DNA of 64,000 nucleotides, taken from Bubalus kerabau. Lineage: Eukaryota; Chordata; Mammalia; Artiodactyla; Bovidae. The translations under genes were made by a program, and so were the position numbers. The stretch covers positions 46,128,501 through 46,192,500 of the forward strand of contig NC_073637.1 in NCBI RefSeq assembly GCF_029407905.1. The letters are read 5' to 3'. The stretch's first letter is position 1. Every line of letters starts with the position of its first letter. The notes under the pieces are model-generated. The model was not told where the DNA came from. It worked only from the letters and a program-made list of their open reading frames with translations, and did not search any database. This document shows, piece after piece, positions 1 through 11,260 of the stretch.

Positions 1-39
1 AATGATCACCATCTATGTTATGAAGTCTATCTACATATT

Positions 40-945
40 TGCATAAAATAAATGGACATATATTTTTTTAATTAACTCTTTATTTGGGATAATTTTTCAA
101 ATAGATTTATTGAAGAGTTGTATAAAACAATACAGAAGGGGACTTCCCTGATGGTCCAGTGGTTAAGACTCCATACTTTCACTGCAGGGGGTTCAGGTTC
201 AATTCCTGGTCAGGGAACTAAATCCCACATGCCTCAATTAAAGATGCTGAGTGCCACAATTAAGACTCAGCACAGCCAAAAAATGACAAGTATCAAAAAA
301 AAAATACAGAGATTTCCTGTATACCCCTAACTTCACTTTCCCCTAATGTTATCTCACATTACTCCAATATGTTTGTCAAAGTTAAGAAGCCCAAACTAGA
401 ACATTACTATTAACTAAACTCCATTTCATTACTATTCTTTTTTTCTCTTCCAAGATCCATCTAGGATACTACATTGCATTTAGTTGCCATATTTCCTCTA
501 ATGTTTGATGATTTCTCAATTTTTCCAAGTTTTTTAAGACTTCAGTTGGTTTTAAGGAATGCTGGTCATTTATTTTGTAAAATGTCCCTCAATTTTGGTT
601 TGTCTGATGTATTTTCTCATGATTAGACTGTGGTCATGTGTTTAGGGAGGGATTACCAACAGAGGTAAAGTGCTTCTCTCATTACACTGCTGCAGAAAGG
701 AGATCTTATCAACATGATATTTCTATAATCATATTCACCTTGACCTTTTACTCTTTAGGGATATCTACCAGGCTTCTCCACTATAAATTTAATATTTTTC
801 CTTTTCCACACTCTTTTCTTTAGAAGTGAATCACTAAGTCTGGTTGATACTGACAATGAAGGGAGTTAATATCTACCTCCAAGAGGAGGGGTATCTACCT
901 AAATTATAAAGGATTTTCTGTAGGGAACATTTGAGTGGACATGTT
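40..945 (-). mobile_element. Old L1 LINE 3' region, split by a SINE
   Basis: Reverse complement of an old mammalian L1 3' untranslated region. Recognisable stretches include the part describing genomic-style text around 470-640 (core ttgcatttagttgccat, then aatgtccctcaattttgg) and 840-920. It is interrupted by a CHR-2-like SINE at 137-302; the L1 text resumes directly on the far side, so the SINE is younger. No open frame of interest remains. Subfamily not assigned. Confidence 0.65.
137..302 (+). mobile_element. CHR-2-type tRNA-derived SINE
   Basis: Begins gggacttccctgatggtcca, carries a tRNA-like A/B box region (the B box is near ggttcaattcc) and ends in a run of A. This is the cetartiodactyl CHR-2 type, not Bov-tA: it reads gtccagtggttaagactcc and continues agggaactaaatcccaca. 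The 8-base direct repeat aatacaga at 129-136 and 303-310 fits a target-site duplication. It lies inside an older L1. Confidence 0.75.
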
Positions 946-954
946 ATTTTAGAG

Positions 955-1137
955 CTGCACACATATATTCTATCATTCGGTTTTTACAACGACCCCAGAG
1001 GACCATTGCTATTCCTATTTTATAGATGAGAAATCTATACCTCAAAAAAGTCAAGTGATATGCCAGAGGTGACACAGCCAGTGAAGCCTGGCTTTTAACG
1101 TGAGGTTGGTTTGATACCAGAGTCTATATTCTTTTAC
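955..1137 (-). mobile_element. MIR SINE
   Basis: Reverse complement of the MIR core: tattttatagatgagaaa, then aagtgatatgccagaggtgacacagcc, spread over 1016-1080 and followed by the divergent tRNA-like head to about 1135. Ancient and diverged; no target-site duplication is expected or seen. Confidence 0.7.
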
Positions 1138-1253
1138 TGAGCCCCTTGACCTTTGTACTATTAAGAACCTATTATTGTTGGTACTATTCAAATATATTTT
1201 TAATATTCTACAAAATTCTCAAGAACTTGTTAGAGAAGGCAATACAGGGTTTG

Positions 1254-1458
1254 TACTCAGTTGCTCAGTCAAGTCTGACTCTTTGCAATCCCTTGGACTA
1301 TAGCCTGCCAGGCTCCTTTGTCCATGGACTTTTCCAGGCAGGAATACTGGAGTGGGTTGCCATTTCCTCTTCCAGTGGATCTTTGTGACCCAGGGATCAA
1401 ACCTGTGTCTCCTGCATTGGCAGGCAGATTCTTTACCCCTGAGCCACCTGGGAAGCCC
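1254..1458 (-). mobile_element. Bov-tA SINE
   Basis: Reverse-oriented Bov-tA: BovB-like tail (cagtcaagtctgactcttt) at the left, Bov-A body, then the tRNA-Glu-like head ending gagccacctgggaagccc at 1441-1458. An imperfect 13-base direct repeat (aatacagggtttg at 1241-1253, aattcagggcttg at 1459-1471) looks like an aged target-site duplication. Open frames on both strands here are SINE artefacts. Confidence 0.92.
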
Positions 1459-1471
1459 AATTCAGGGCTTG

Positions 1472-2110
1472 CTTGCTTATATCTGGTTGCGTATTGTTTC
1501 CCTGATGTATGTCTGGCTTTCCCAATCAGACTTTGAAAGCAGGGACAAGTTTTATACACTCTGCCTCCTCTGAACACCTAATACACAGGTACTCAGAAAA
1601 TACTTTTTGCCTGAAAAGAAAGTGACGCCTTTCCTCATAGTTTCCCATACTGTCTTGAGCATCTACCAGGGGACTACAGTGGTTGATCCCTTCCTGCTCA
1701 GACCCAGGGCTAAGCCCTAAGATATGACAGGTTCACATCAGAATGACTGAATAGAACCTGGGGGTCAGGCTAGAACTTCAGGAAAAGCAAAGAATGTTGA
1801 GATTTTCCCTCTTTCTACTCTAATGTGTAATTAAGTATCTGATGAGAACATTTACTAATTTGGATTATTTTACAAATGCTCAGCCCAGAGATCCATCAGG
1901 CTACGAGTACAGTTTTTGGATTTCTAAAGTAGTGCATTGTTTTCCTCCCACCAAAGATTAGGAGTCATATTTGTGGGTCATACCTAACAAGTCATTGTCT
2001 CTAGATCTTGGGTTATTTGGGAGTCTTGATTCCAGGAAAACCATTAGTCTTTCTGTCAACCTTTCTTCCATGGCAGGTATCCATGTGGCTCAGATGAGTG
2101 TCCCAAGTGT
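1472..2110. other. No recognised gene or repeat
   Basis: Unique-looking AT-rich sequence between two SINEs. Only short frames occur, with no splice-bounded exon that I can support. Confidence 0.5.
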
Positions 2111-2328
2111 GTGCCTGCTAAGTCGCTTCAGTCATGTCCAACTCTCTGTGACCTTATAGGCCATAGCCCACCAGGCTCCTCTGTCCACAGGATTCTCCAG
2201 GTAGGAATACTGAAGTGTGTGTCATGCCCTCCTCTAGGGGATCTTCCCAACCCAGGGATTAAACCTATGTCTCTTATGTCTCCTGCATAGGCAGGAGTAT
2301 TCTTTACCACTAGTGCCTGGGAAGCCCA
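2111..2328 (-). mobile_element. Bov-tA SINE
   Basis: Reverse-oriented Bov-tA. The tail reads taagtcgcttcagtcatgtc, followed by the Bov-A body and the tRNA-like head (tgtctcctgcataggcagg, then gcctgggaagccc). No clear target-site duplication. Confidence 0.9.
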
Positions 2329-3130
2329 CACTTAGATTTAGTTGAATCACTCTGTCTCCCTGGGATACAGAAGCAAACCTTTCCTCTGGAGAGGAAGGCA
2401 GCAAAGTTCCAATCTTCCCTCCCCATCCTTCCTGACCTTGTCCTGTTTGCTGTGTAGATGGACAAACAGAAGCAGTCCAAGGGAAGGGGCTAGCTCTGGA
2501 TAAGCGTGTTTGTCAACATGCTAACCAACTTAGGGAGGGGTAGCAAAGTTCTCCATTGGAAGATAATAGTGCATCAGGTCAGTTACATTGCAAAACATTT
2601 TCCTTCTCCTTCAGCCTTTTAGCAAGAAGGTATGTTCAGAAACCATGTCTGGCTTCTCTCTCTCCATTCAAAGCACTGTCTCCTGGAGCAGCAGAAAAGA
2701 AGGAGGTTGTTTCCTCACCTACCTCTAGAGTTGAGAGACTCTCAAATCTAGATCCTTACTTTTTCCCTGGGGGAAAAAGAAAAAGCCTCCCCACCAACCA
2801 ATGCTAGGCATAAAGACTCAGCAAAATTTATAAACATGCTTAAGGCTGTGTCTCTATGATGGTAGTGGGTATATATCCTTACGTGTCTCAGTAAGTAAAT
2901 ATGAACTAAATATAAATGTGTTCTGGAAAGAGAAAAATATGGGCGTGGGGATGTTCAGAGAAGCAGGTAATTTTCAGAGCTAACCTAACTACTATTCCAG
3001 CTGTGAGACGCCATTGTGCGCCTTCTCCATTCCCACCTGATCTCTGAGGGCTCCTGGGAACTCAGTCAGCCTGGAGTCCCCTCTCCAGCCCAGAACCCTC
3101 TCTCCAGCTCATCACTGTCAGCAAGTAACT
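2329..3130. other. No recognised gene or repeat
   Basis: Unique-looking sequence. An 83-codon frame at 2556-2807 has no recognisable domain. The last 130 bases become GC-richer and C-rich just before the MIR. Confidence 0.45.
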
Positions 3131-3246
3131 CTGCCACCTACCACCCACGCGATCTTCCCTGGTGAAACAATCTCTCTAATCTTGACCCTGCCACCTACTA
3201 CCTACGTGATCTTTACCAGGTAAATCAATCACTCTGAATCTCTGAC
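3131..3246 (+). repeat. 57-base imperfect tandem duplication
   Basis: The units start at 3131 (ctgccacctaccacccacg) and 3188 (ctgccacctactacctacg), a period of 57 bases. The units differ at several positions, so the duplication is not recent. Confidence 0.8.
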
Positions 3247-3350
3247 TCACTGAATACTCGAGAGGTATCAGTGCCTAATTGCATAAGGTCACGTGAGAGT
3301 AAATGAGTTAACTAATTAGTGTAACATGCTTATTAGCACAGTGGATGGTT
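3131..3350 (+). mobile_element. MIR SINE with an internal duplication
   Basis: Two successive copies of the MIR core motif (ctgccacctac, acgygatctt, caatcwctct) occur at 3131 and 3188, followed by one copy of the MIR 3' part (gagtaaatgagttaact, then cttattagcacagtg) to 3350. The core is therefore tandemly duplicated within one element. Family from memory of the MIR consensus. Confidence 0.7.
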
Positions 3351-5594
3351 CAGTCTGTGATGGCTTTTATAATTATTGAAATGTCTGTTCCTAATGATCT
3401 TAAGACTTCAGGATATGTGAAGTGAAAGGTGGCTCTAAATTAAGGGGAAAAGTTAGACATTTTCATGACAAAATCATGAACAAAATCAGGGAGATCTTTC
3501 TAGACTTGAAATGAGGTGTGTTGTGAGTGTAAAACAAATGCCAGAATTTGATGACTTATTTTGAAAAAAAAAATCTAAAATCATTAATAATTTAAAAATA
3601 TTGATTACATGTTGAAATGATAATGTTTCAGACATGTTGGGTTAGATAAAATATAACTTAGTAATTTCACTTGCTCCTTTTCATTTTTTAAAATGTGACT
3701 ATGAGAAAACTTAAAATGACGTGTGTCTTGCAACATAATATTTTTTTGCACTGTGTCATTCTAGAACACTGAAGTAGCACTGAGAGAAATACTCCATTGA
3801 ATTACACCCTAGGCCATGAAAGAGTTAATGCATCTCCCCAAGATACTGCTTGAAAGTTACCCAGTTACAACGGAGCATGAAGCCAAATATGTCACAAACT
3901 GCTAATCACATCATTAAATATAGTTTCCCCTATTGCATTGTGTAATCACTTACGAGAGCAAAGAGCTTAGAGACTTTCAAATTACAGAAAATTTCAAATA
4001 GCCATTCAAGAAATGTTCTTGTCATCCCTGCTACATTTGTCTTGATCTAATCTGGCTGCAATTTAATGCATGGCATTTTTATCGCAATCCACAAATGCAC
4101 TCAACTAGCACAAATACACTTATTTATGCACAGAGCCAGGGAAAGGGTTATCTTTGCTTAAAATAATGTGCTTAACTAATGAACTGTCCCTTTAACTGTT
4201 GGGGAGGTCAGAGGTAATGGGCAGACACACATGAACTAAACCAATACTAAATCTTCACATAGTTAATTACATGGTTTACATGAACCAGAGGATAAACAGG
4301 TGCATCTCCATTTTTTATGGATCCTCAAAACTCAGCACTAGTTCCTAAACTTTTAACTTACCCCTTGTGGTAGTAAATTGCTACAAAAAGGAATCAAAAC
4401 AATATAAAAGAAACAAACAGAAAGAAACTACCCCTGTATGCACTGATGAACTCTCTTTTAAAGAAATCTACAGTCAATCATTTAAGAAAAACATTTACAA
4501 TTGAGATGGTCAATTTTTAAAATGTATAAGTAAATTTAGAATGAAAATTGTGTGTGTGTTTTTAAGAGGAGAACCATCTCTTCCACTCCTATCACATCAT
4601 GTAACATTTTCCTAAAAGATACTTTAAGTATAGGTATCATCCTCTCAACATACTTAATATAAAAAATGTTAAATTCCCAAATTCATAATTAAGGAACTAA
4701 ATAATTTTACTTCTTTTGAGCCCCTGTGGAGTTAAGCAGTGTTACATTATATTTTTGATGGCACCCTTTACTTCTTCAATGTTATTATCTATTATATTAA
4801 ACTTTAAAGATAATCAAGATAAAAAAAAAATTCAATTCAAGGAATCCCTTGAGCACAGAGGGAAATTCCTTAGTTACGGTTGATAAGGAGGTGGCAATTA
4901 TGCAGCTCAGTTCTAGCACCAGAAAAATGTTCTAGAGAAATCTAACTACAGATGGGCATAACAGCTTCCAGGAGAAGTAACGCTCTGTGTTAATAATGTC
5001 TGGTATCTTAATGTATTGGCTACCCACTTCAGCCAAAGTTTATTTGAATAGGGGAGATACCCTAAACTTATACTAAATAGAATACTTTCAAAAATTTATA
5101 TGCAATTTTGCTAGAAAGCATGTATATCACAACAGGAAGGATTCCTATACATTAAAGTGTTTCCATTTTTTTTTAAAAAAATGTACTTTGCAAACTTTGC
5201 CAGTCCTCTTTCTGGGCCTGGCCAAATTCCACAGATCAGATTACAGCTGAAAAAACACCATACTTCAAAATGAAGTGGAATACAAGCTTGGAACTAACTA
5301 AGCAGATTCGAAAGACAGACAGGGTGTATGAAACAGGAACAAGCAGGCCCTTTGGAAAGACAAGGAAAACATCAAAATTGTCTCAAGTGCTCTTAGCTGA
5401 TTAAATATATTTCTGCCAAGAGAAAGTAGATTTAATTTCCTAGTACAACTCAGACTTTCTCAGGACTCTTGTGAGGATTGCAAAATGGTGCAATCATTCT
5501 GCAGAACGGTGTGACAGTTTCTTATAAAATTAAACAAATATCTACTTTATACTTCTAGGTGTTTACCCAAGAGAAATGTAACCTCACACAGGAC
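3351..5594. other. Repeat-free AT-rich block, candidate conserved regulatory DNA
   Basis: About 2.2 kb in which I recognise no transposon, unlike most of the window. It is AT-rich with many homeodomain-type cores (taattac, ttaatg, aattaa) and few stop-free frames. The part from about 3880 to 4330 is richest in such motifs (for example ttatttatgca and catagttaattacatgg). No coding signature. The regulatory role is inference from composition and repeat exclusion only. Confidence 0.4.
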
Positions 5595-5695
5595 TGTTCT
5601 CAGGGCTGTTGGAAAGATTAAATGAGATCATGTGTGTGGAAGTGCACACAGAGTCGTGCACGTGGTAGGAACTTATGAAATAATATTTTCAATCT
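5595..5695 (+). mobile_element. MIR SINE 3' fragment
   Basis: Matches the MIR 3' half in sense: cagggctgttggaaagatta, then atgagatcatgtgtg, then gtcgtgcacgtggtaggaact. Ancient, diverged fragment. Confidence 0.65.
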
Positions 5696-5784
5696 CCTTT
5701 CATGTATTTGGATGTAATAGCATATAGGATTTCAACAGTGCAGACTTTCATTTATATCCTGGTTCTGCTATTCACCTGTCATAT

Positions 5785-6215
5785 CCATTCATCCAACCTT
5801 TTTTGAGTACAACTCTGTGCCAAGCACGCTTCTAGATGTTGTGGATACCATATTGAATGTGATAGCTCCAGTCTTTACTCTCATGGGGTTTACATTCTAG
5901 TGCCCTGGACAGGATGATTAAGTTTTCTTCACTTCCCTTTCCACCTCCGTAATTCTGGAGGACATAAGAATCAACTAAATACAATCTGTGCTTTCAAGTA
6001 TTTTACCAACAGTGGAGGCAACAGACAATGGAAGCAAATTCAATGGTGAATTTTGGCAGTAGGTGCTGTGAGAGGAGTAAGGACTCAGTGCTGTGGGGGA
6101 TGGGCTCTGAACTCTGCTTGCTGTCAAGGAGACTGGTTACAGAAGTGAACCAGAAAAGGCTTCCTGGAGGAAGAGCATTGAAGTGAAATCTGTAGAGTAA
6201 ACCAGGCAAAACCTA
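5785..6215 (-). mobile_element. L2 LINE 3' end
   Basis: Reverse complement of the L2 3' end: ttttttgagtacaactctgt, gccaagcacgcttctagatg, then the tract with tctcatggggtttacattct. It resumes near 6050-6205 with agaaaaggcttcctggagga. The section between (about 5915-6050) is too diverged to align by eye. Confidence 0.6.
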
Positions 6216-7606
6216 CTCACAAATTCACCATATTATCAGAAAGATAAAATGAGAATATAGTTGTAAAGGCACTAATCAGTCCATGAAGTCCTTTATAATT
6301 TAAAGAGCAATAGCATTAAGATGGAAAATTGGTGGGGAGTCTTGACTCCAGTTCATACTCTCTCTGACAGTATGTTTTCTTCCTAACATATGTACTTAAT
6401 CTGGGCTTCCCACATCTGCCTCCTGGGATCCCAACACTTCAAGCTTTCTGCTTGAAGGGAGTGGGTCACTGAATAAATTGGAATCATACGGGGCCAATTT
6501 TGACTTCCAGTCAAGTTTCTGGATTTGCTAAATTTACAGTCTGTGGTGTAGCTCTGTGGTTGGCCACACCGGCCTCTAGCCATGAAACAGGCTTTTGCAA
6601 CAAACCAAGATTCTTGCTCTTCTGGAACCCATTGAGTACTTAATAATTTTTTTTTCAATTTAATTGAAAGGCTCTGTTTATGGGACTCCAATACAGTTTA
6701 TACCATAAATAATCAGAACCTTAAAGCCATGCAAAAAGCACCAACTCTGCTGGAAAACCTTTGATCTGTACTTGATGCTTTGTTTTATATGCTACACATA
6801 CCTCTGGGAAAAAAGGGAAGTAGGAAGTGGGACTGGAGACACTTGTGGAGAAAATTCCTGCTTCCAACTATTGAGGAATTAAAATGAACTTGGAAAAGGA
6901 TGTCATTAGAGAAATGTAGACTACGTTCAGTACATCCTCAGTCCATGGTGTGCGCTTAGGCTGATTGAAGCCCTTCATGATTGCATTAGCAATTAGGATG
7001 GAAGTCACTCCAACTACACGAAACCTAAACCATTTCCGTAACTTAAAAAATATTTAAAACACTTTATTTTCCTCTCGGGAGGTTGTGATAGGTAATAAAG
7101 CAATAATTCTTTTAATGACAAGGGTTTATGTGATATTATAACTCAATGTTAGAGATGTTTTCTGGATTTTCAGAAAAAAAAAAATGAATTATGATAAAAG
7201 ATGCTCCTCCATCAAATAATGGCAAGTAGATACTCAGAAACCAAATCTGTGGTATATCCAACAAAAGTGGGCCCTATGCAAAGTTTAATAGAACCCTTTC
7301 CTCAACTGGGGTATACTTGAGCCCTCTCATGTGAATAGGGAAAGTATTATGATGCAAGATGAAAGACAATTTTTTTATTTGGGGGGAAGGACAAGATGAA
7401 ACCAACCATAAAAGGTGCCCAAGGCATCTGAGTCAAGTCCATCAGCCAGTCCTGCCAGCCCTGGCATCAATGCCTTATACTCATCAATCAGACTTCTGAC
7501 TTCAGAGTTCTCACTCTGCTCTGGAAGAATCTAACAGGCTTCGCTCATAGTCTGATGACCCAAACCAATGGTTTAGCAACATCTTCTTTTTTGAACCACT
7601 ATATAG
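6216..7606. other. No recognised gene or repeat
   Basis: Unique-looking sequence with short A/T runs. A 102-codon frame on the minus strand (6383-6691) shows no recognisable domain and no coding context. Confidence 0.45.
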
Positions 7607-7672
7607 AAATAGTGAAGGACAGGTTGCTGCAGTCCGTGGGATCGCTAAGAGTCAGACACAACTTAGCTACTG
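7607..7672 (+). mobile_element. Short BovB or Bov-A tail fragment
   Basis: About 65 bases matching the shared BovB/Bov-A 3' tail in sense: gctgcagtccgtgggatcgc, taagagtcagacacaac, then ctactgaac. Compared with full tails in this window, a few bases upstream of gctgcag are missing. Confidence 0.7.
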
Positions 7673-7984
7673 AACAATAGCATATAAAAATAAACATCTT
7701 AGATGAGTGGAAATGGAAGAGGAATGGGCAATGATGGTGGGAAATAGCAGGAGAAAAAGCAACTTGCTTTTGGGTGGGAAGAGGAACGAGTAGGAGAAAT
7801 TTCTGGAAAGAAGACTGACTGGAACAAGGGAGACTTGGCTTAGAATCAGAAAAGAAAGCACATTTTGGAAGCAAAGAAAAGAAGAGGAAGTTAGCTAGTT
7901 TGAAGATGTCTTCAAGTTCTAAGCCTCCAGGAGCCGTGTCAGGCCTGGAGAACAGTGAGGAGTATAGAATTTCACCTCAACCAT
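7673..7984. other. Purine-rich unique sequence
   Basis: Purine-rich stretch (gaaga, ggaa motifs) without a recognised repeat. Minus-strand frames here are low-complexity serine/phenylalanine/leucine runs caused by that composition. Confidence 0.45.
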
Positions 7985-8110
7985 TGCTTATTTAACAAAT
8001 GCATATTCAGCACTTAACTGTCTAATCATTGTTTTTGGTGCTGGGGATTCAGCAATGAACCAGCAGAAACAAAACTCCTTGTTCTCATGTAACTTAGGTT
8101 CCCTGGGCAG
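7985..8110 (-). mobile_element. L2 LINE 3' fragment
   Basis: Reverse complement of the L2 3' end: aacaaatgcatattcagcac, then ggtgctggggattcagcaat, then ccttgttctcatgtaactt. Same family as 5785-6215 and 33850-33940. Confidence 0.6.
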
Positions 8111-8259
8111 GTCCAAAGCAGCTTGATATCCAGGTTCCTCTTCCAATGAGTGAGGGTGTTTTTGAAATGAAGCAGGACCCTATGGTCCTTGCTGCCCCCC
8201 ACCTCCCACCCATGTCCTCCACCTGCCTTTTGCCTATGGAAAACTTTAGTCAAAGAATA

Positions 8260-8800
8260 AGTTTAATCAGAGAATTGAGAAAGAAAACAGTCTAAGGAGA
8301 CTAAATAATAATAATGCAGTCATTAAGCATAGTCAAGGACCTTTAGTTCTTTCTCAAGGGCTATAGATAATATTCTGAGCCATATCCTGTGAGCTGTCTT
8401 AAAGATACTGAAACACCAGGCGGAGAAGTTAACTACATTAACAGATGACCAGACTATACCCAGGACATGAGCTGCCACGATTTTAAGAACTGACTGCAAA
8501 AAATGGGAACAAATGGACCCTAGAACTGAAGACTGACTGTAACTAAAACAATGCAGATGGTGCTGGTCAGACCACTAATGACCAATTCAAAGATGACTGT
8601 TAGAGATCATGCAGCCCCTACCACACTGTCTATAAAAGCTCTCACCCACTGCTTGTCAGGTGGGGGACAGTCAGCCTTTGGACAGATGTCCACTACCCTC
8701 CCCACTACCCCTAGCATCTGAAATAAAGCCAAGTTTCCTTTCCACCAACCTGGTCTGTTTATTGACCCCCTACACATACCTTTCGGTAATACTTTCAGTC
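8260..8800 (+). mobile_element. Solo LTR of an endogenous retrovirus (class I-like)
   Basis: The order of signals is that of an LTR: a U3-like region, a TATA box (tataaaagc at 8631-8639), about 90 bases on a polyadenylation signal (aataaagcc at 8721-8729), then a U5-like CT-rich end (ctttccaccaacctgg). No internal retroviral genes follow, so this is a solo LTR. Exact ends and family are uncertain; class I is inferred from resemblance of the R/U5 end to mammalian ERV1 LTRs. Confidence 0.6.
8721..8729 (+). promoter_or_regulatory. LTR polyadenylation signal
   Basis: Canonical AATAAA in the expected position downstream of the LTR TATA box. Confidence 0.5.
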
Positions 8801-8882
8801 CCTCCACCCAGCAAAGAGTTCCACCTTCTAATTCTTAAGGTCTGTGCCATTTTAACCATCTTCAAATGACCAACAGGCTTTA

Positions 8883-9015
8883 TCCTCCTAGTAGATTATA
8901 ATCCCTTTGACTTGAAGACCATATCTCTTCTTATTTTATATTTAAAGCACAGAAAGAAACGTAGAGCCTAGATCACTTAACACATGTGCAGTTACCGCTC
9001 AGCAAATATCGTCTG
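8883..9015 (+). mobile_element. L2 LINE 3' fragment
   Basis: Sense-oriented, much diverged L2 end: cctagtagattataatccct, gaccatatctcttcttattt, then gcagttaccgctcagcaaat. Tentative. Confidence 0.5.
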
Positions 9016-9582
9016 AGGGAAACGGTCCCTGAAGAGAGGAGCAAGAAGTGAGCCCCTGGGACCCTGCCCCAGGGTGTCAGTCACCATCAAGGGATGGACC
9101 TGGCCTCCATCCCTCCTTCCTTCCTGACGTGACTGTCCAAGCTGGATTTGGTCCATTTGGGTTTTGTGAGGTGTGCAGATCTTCTCTTACCAGGGCTGTG
9201 CCAACTTCTTCTAGGTGTAGGTACTTACAAAACTTCTTTAAGCTTTGGCCTGAACTTAGTGCCCAGCAAGCCTCTACTCAATATCCTTCAAGTGGATCAA
9301 GAATTCTTCCCTGGTGGGCAAGTAAGCTGAGGCCAGGAGTTCAGATGATGCTTTCCCACTATGCCCTTAGTCCTCCCCAACACACCCGCTACTCAGGCAG
9401 CTGCAACACTGCTCAGGGTTGGTGCAAGAAGTCATCCCTTGGGGTCACTCAGATCCACCCAGTTTACACTTAGAAGAGGCAATGATCACCAAGTGGTAGA
9501 ATTAGGGGCCAGCTATCATTCCTCACTCTCACTGACTGGGGTGGTCAGCGGGGGTCTCCTCCTGTTCTCAGGCACCATTCAG
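9016..9582. other. Unassigned GC-richer segment with an open frame
   Basis: Holds a 141-codon plus-strand frame (9048-9473) that I do not recognise. There is no domain, signal peptide or coding context, and overlapping frames exist in other phases. Probably non-coding; could be a very old LTR or other relic. Confidence 0.35.
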
Positions 9583-9885
9583 TAAACATCTGTCCAATAG
9601 AAAGACAATGTAAGCTGCTTATGTCATTTTAAATCTTCTAGTAGCCACATTAAAAAAAGGAAAGGAGGAATTAACTTTAACCATGCATCTTATTTAGCAT
9701 AACATATGTAAAATATTGTCATGACGATTACATTGCAATGACAATTGTGATTACATTGTCAACATGTAATCAACATAAAAGTTACTGAGATATTTTTCAT
9801 CCTTTTTTTCCTTACAAAATCTTCAGAACCCACTGTGTATTTTAAACTTAGAGCACATAACTATCTCTTAAAACTCAACACCCAC
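9583..9885. mobile_element. Ancient medium-reiteration (DNA-transposon-like) repeat
   Basis: Resembles a common mammalian medium-reiteration element: tgtccaatagaaagacaatg, ttctagtagccacattaaaa, aacatgtaatcaacataaaa, then actgtgtattttaaacttag. I cannot name the family with confidence. No transposase frame. Confidence 0.5.
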
Positions 9886-10018
9886 AGAGGCCCATGCCAC
9901 TAGAGTGGAGAACACAGCTCAAAGGAGTTCTGTGAACTCTCTCAGGGCATCTTGTTTGAAGACAAATCTTTTCACATAAATGTCAATTTAGGAAAAATAA
10001 AATGTTTAGAATAAAGTG

Positions 10019-10610
10019 GAAACAGTGACAGACTTTATTTTCTTGGGCTCCAAAATCACTGCGGATGGTGATTGCAGCCATGAAATTCAAAGACACTTGC
10101 TCCTTGGAAGAAAAGCTAGACAACATATTAAAAAGTAGAGACATTACTTTGCCGACAAAGGTCCTTATAGTCAGAGCTATGGTTTTTCCGGTAGTCATGT
10201 ACGGATGTGAGAGCTGGACCATAAAGAAGGCTGAGCACTGAAGAATTGATGCTTTGAATTGTGGTGCTGGAGAAGACTCTTGAAAACCCCTTGGACTGCA
10301 AGGAGATTAAATGAGTTAATCCTAAAGGAAATCAACCCTGAATATTCATTGGAAGGACTGATGCTAAAGCTCAGTCTGATACTTTGGCCACCTGATGCAA
10401 AGAGCTGATTCATTAGAAAAGACCTGATGCTTGGAAAAGATTGAAGGCAGGAGAAGGGTGACAGAAGATGAGATGGTTGGATGGCAATATTGACTAAGTG
10501 GACATGAGTTTGAGCAAACTCTGGGAGATAGTGAAATACAAGGAAGCCTATCATGTTGCAGTCCATGAGGAAGCAGAGAGTCAGACATGACTGAGCAATT
10601 GAATAACAAC
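10019..10610 (+). mobile_element. BovB LINE, 5'-truncated
   Basis: Sense BovB 3' portion, starting in the ORF2 region (tttattttcttgggctcc) and running to the 3' tail (gactgagcaattgaataac). A perfect 10-base target-site duplication, aaaatgttta, flanks it at 10009-10018 and 10611-10620. Frames are broken. Confidence 0.92.
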
Positions 10611-10620
10611 AAAATGTTTA

Positions 10621-11005
10621 CAAAATAATAGCTCTAATAAATTTTGTGTGGGAAAAGGTTTATTTTTGCAACATTGACTACTAATTTATTTTAGCCAAAG
10701 AATGTTATTGTGAAACTTTTGCTCCTTATCAGCCACAAAAATCTGAATATCTGGACACACTGGAGAAATTACGTGGCAAAGCTGAGGAAGTTTTTAGACT
10801 TTTGGCCAGCTTCTCACCGCTGGGGGCATTCTGCCCTGACCAAAGAATGATTCCATGGGTCTGTCCCCTGCTTCTTCCTGGGTCTTTGTTTATAGTGGCA
10901 AGACAAGAGCCCTGTGAAGCAGCACAGAAATAGACTGCATCTTGGTTTCCAACATGTGGGCCCTGATGTTTCTGTAGTCTGCCTGGACACTAACTGTCCC
11001 TCAGA
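10621..11005. other. No recognised gene or repeat
   Basis: Unique-looking sequence between a BovB and a Bov-tA insertion. Confidence 0.5.
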
Positions 11006-11017
11006 TGAATAATGTTT

Positions 11018-11230
11018 GCTTCCAAGGTGGTGCAGTGGTAAAGAATCTGCCTGCCAATGCAGGAGACATAAGAGATACAGGTTTGATCCCTTAGTCAGGA
11101 AGATCCCCTGGAGGAGGAAATGGCAACCCACTCTAGTATTCTTGCTTGGAAAACCCCATGGACAGAGAAGCCTGGCAGGCTACAGTCCATGGGGTCACAA
11201 ACAGTTGGACACGACTGAGCACTTGTGTAC
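11018..11230 (+). mobile_element. Bov-tA SINE
   Basis: tRNA-like head (cttccaaggtggtgcagtgg), Bov-A body and BovB-type tail (gttggacacgactgagcac). A perfect 12-base duplication, tgaataatgttt, at 11006-11017 and 11231-11242. Confidence 0.95.
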
Positions 11231-11260
11231 TGAATAATGTTTAATTTTCAGTAAAAATTA

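Noticed and set aside
9048..9473. 141-codon plus-strand frame as a new protein
   Set aside because: No domain, no supporting context, overlapping frames in other phases; length is compatible with chance in GC-richer DNA.
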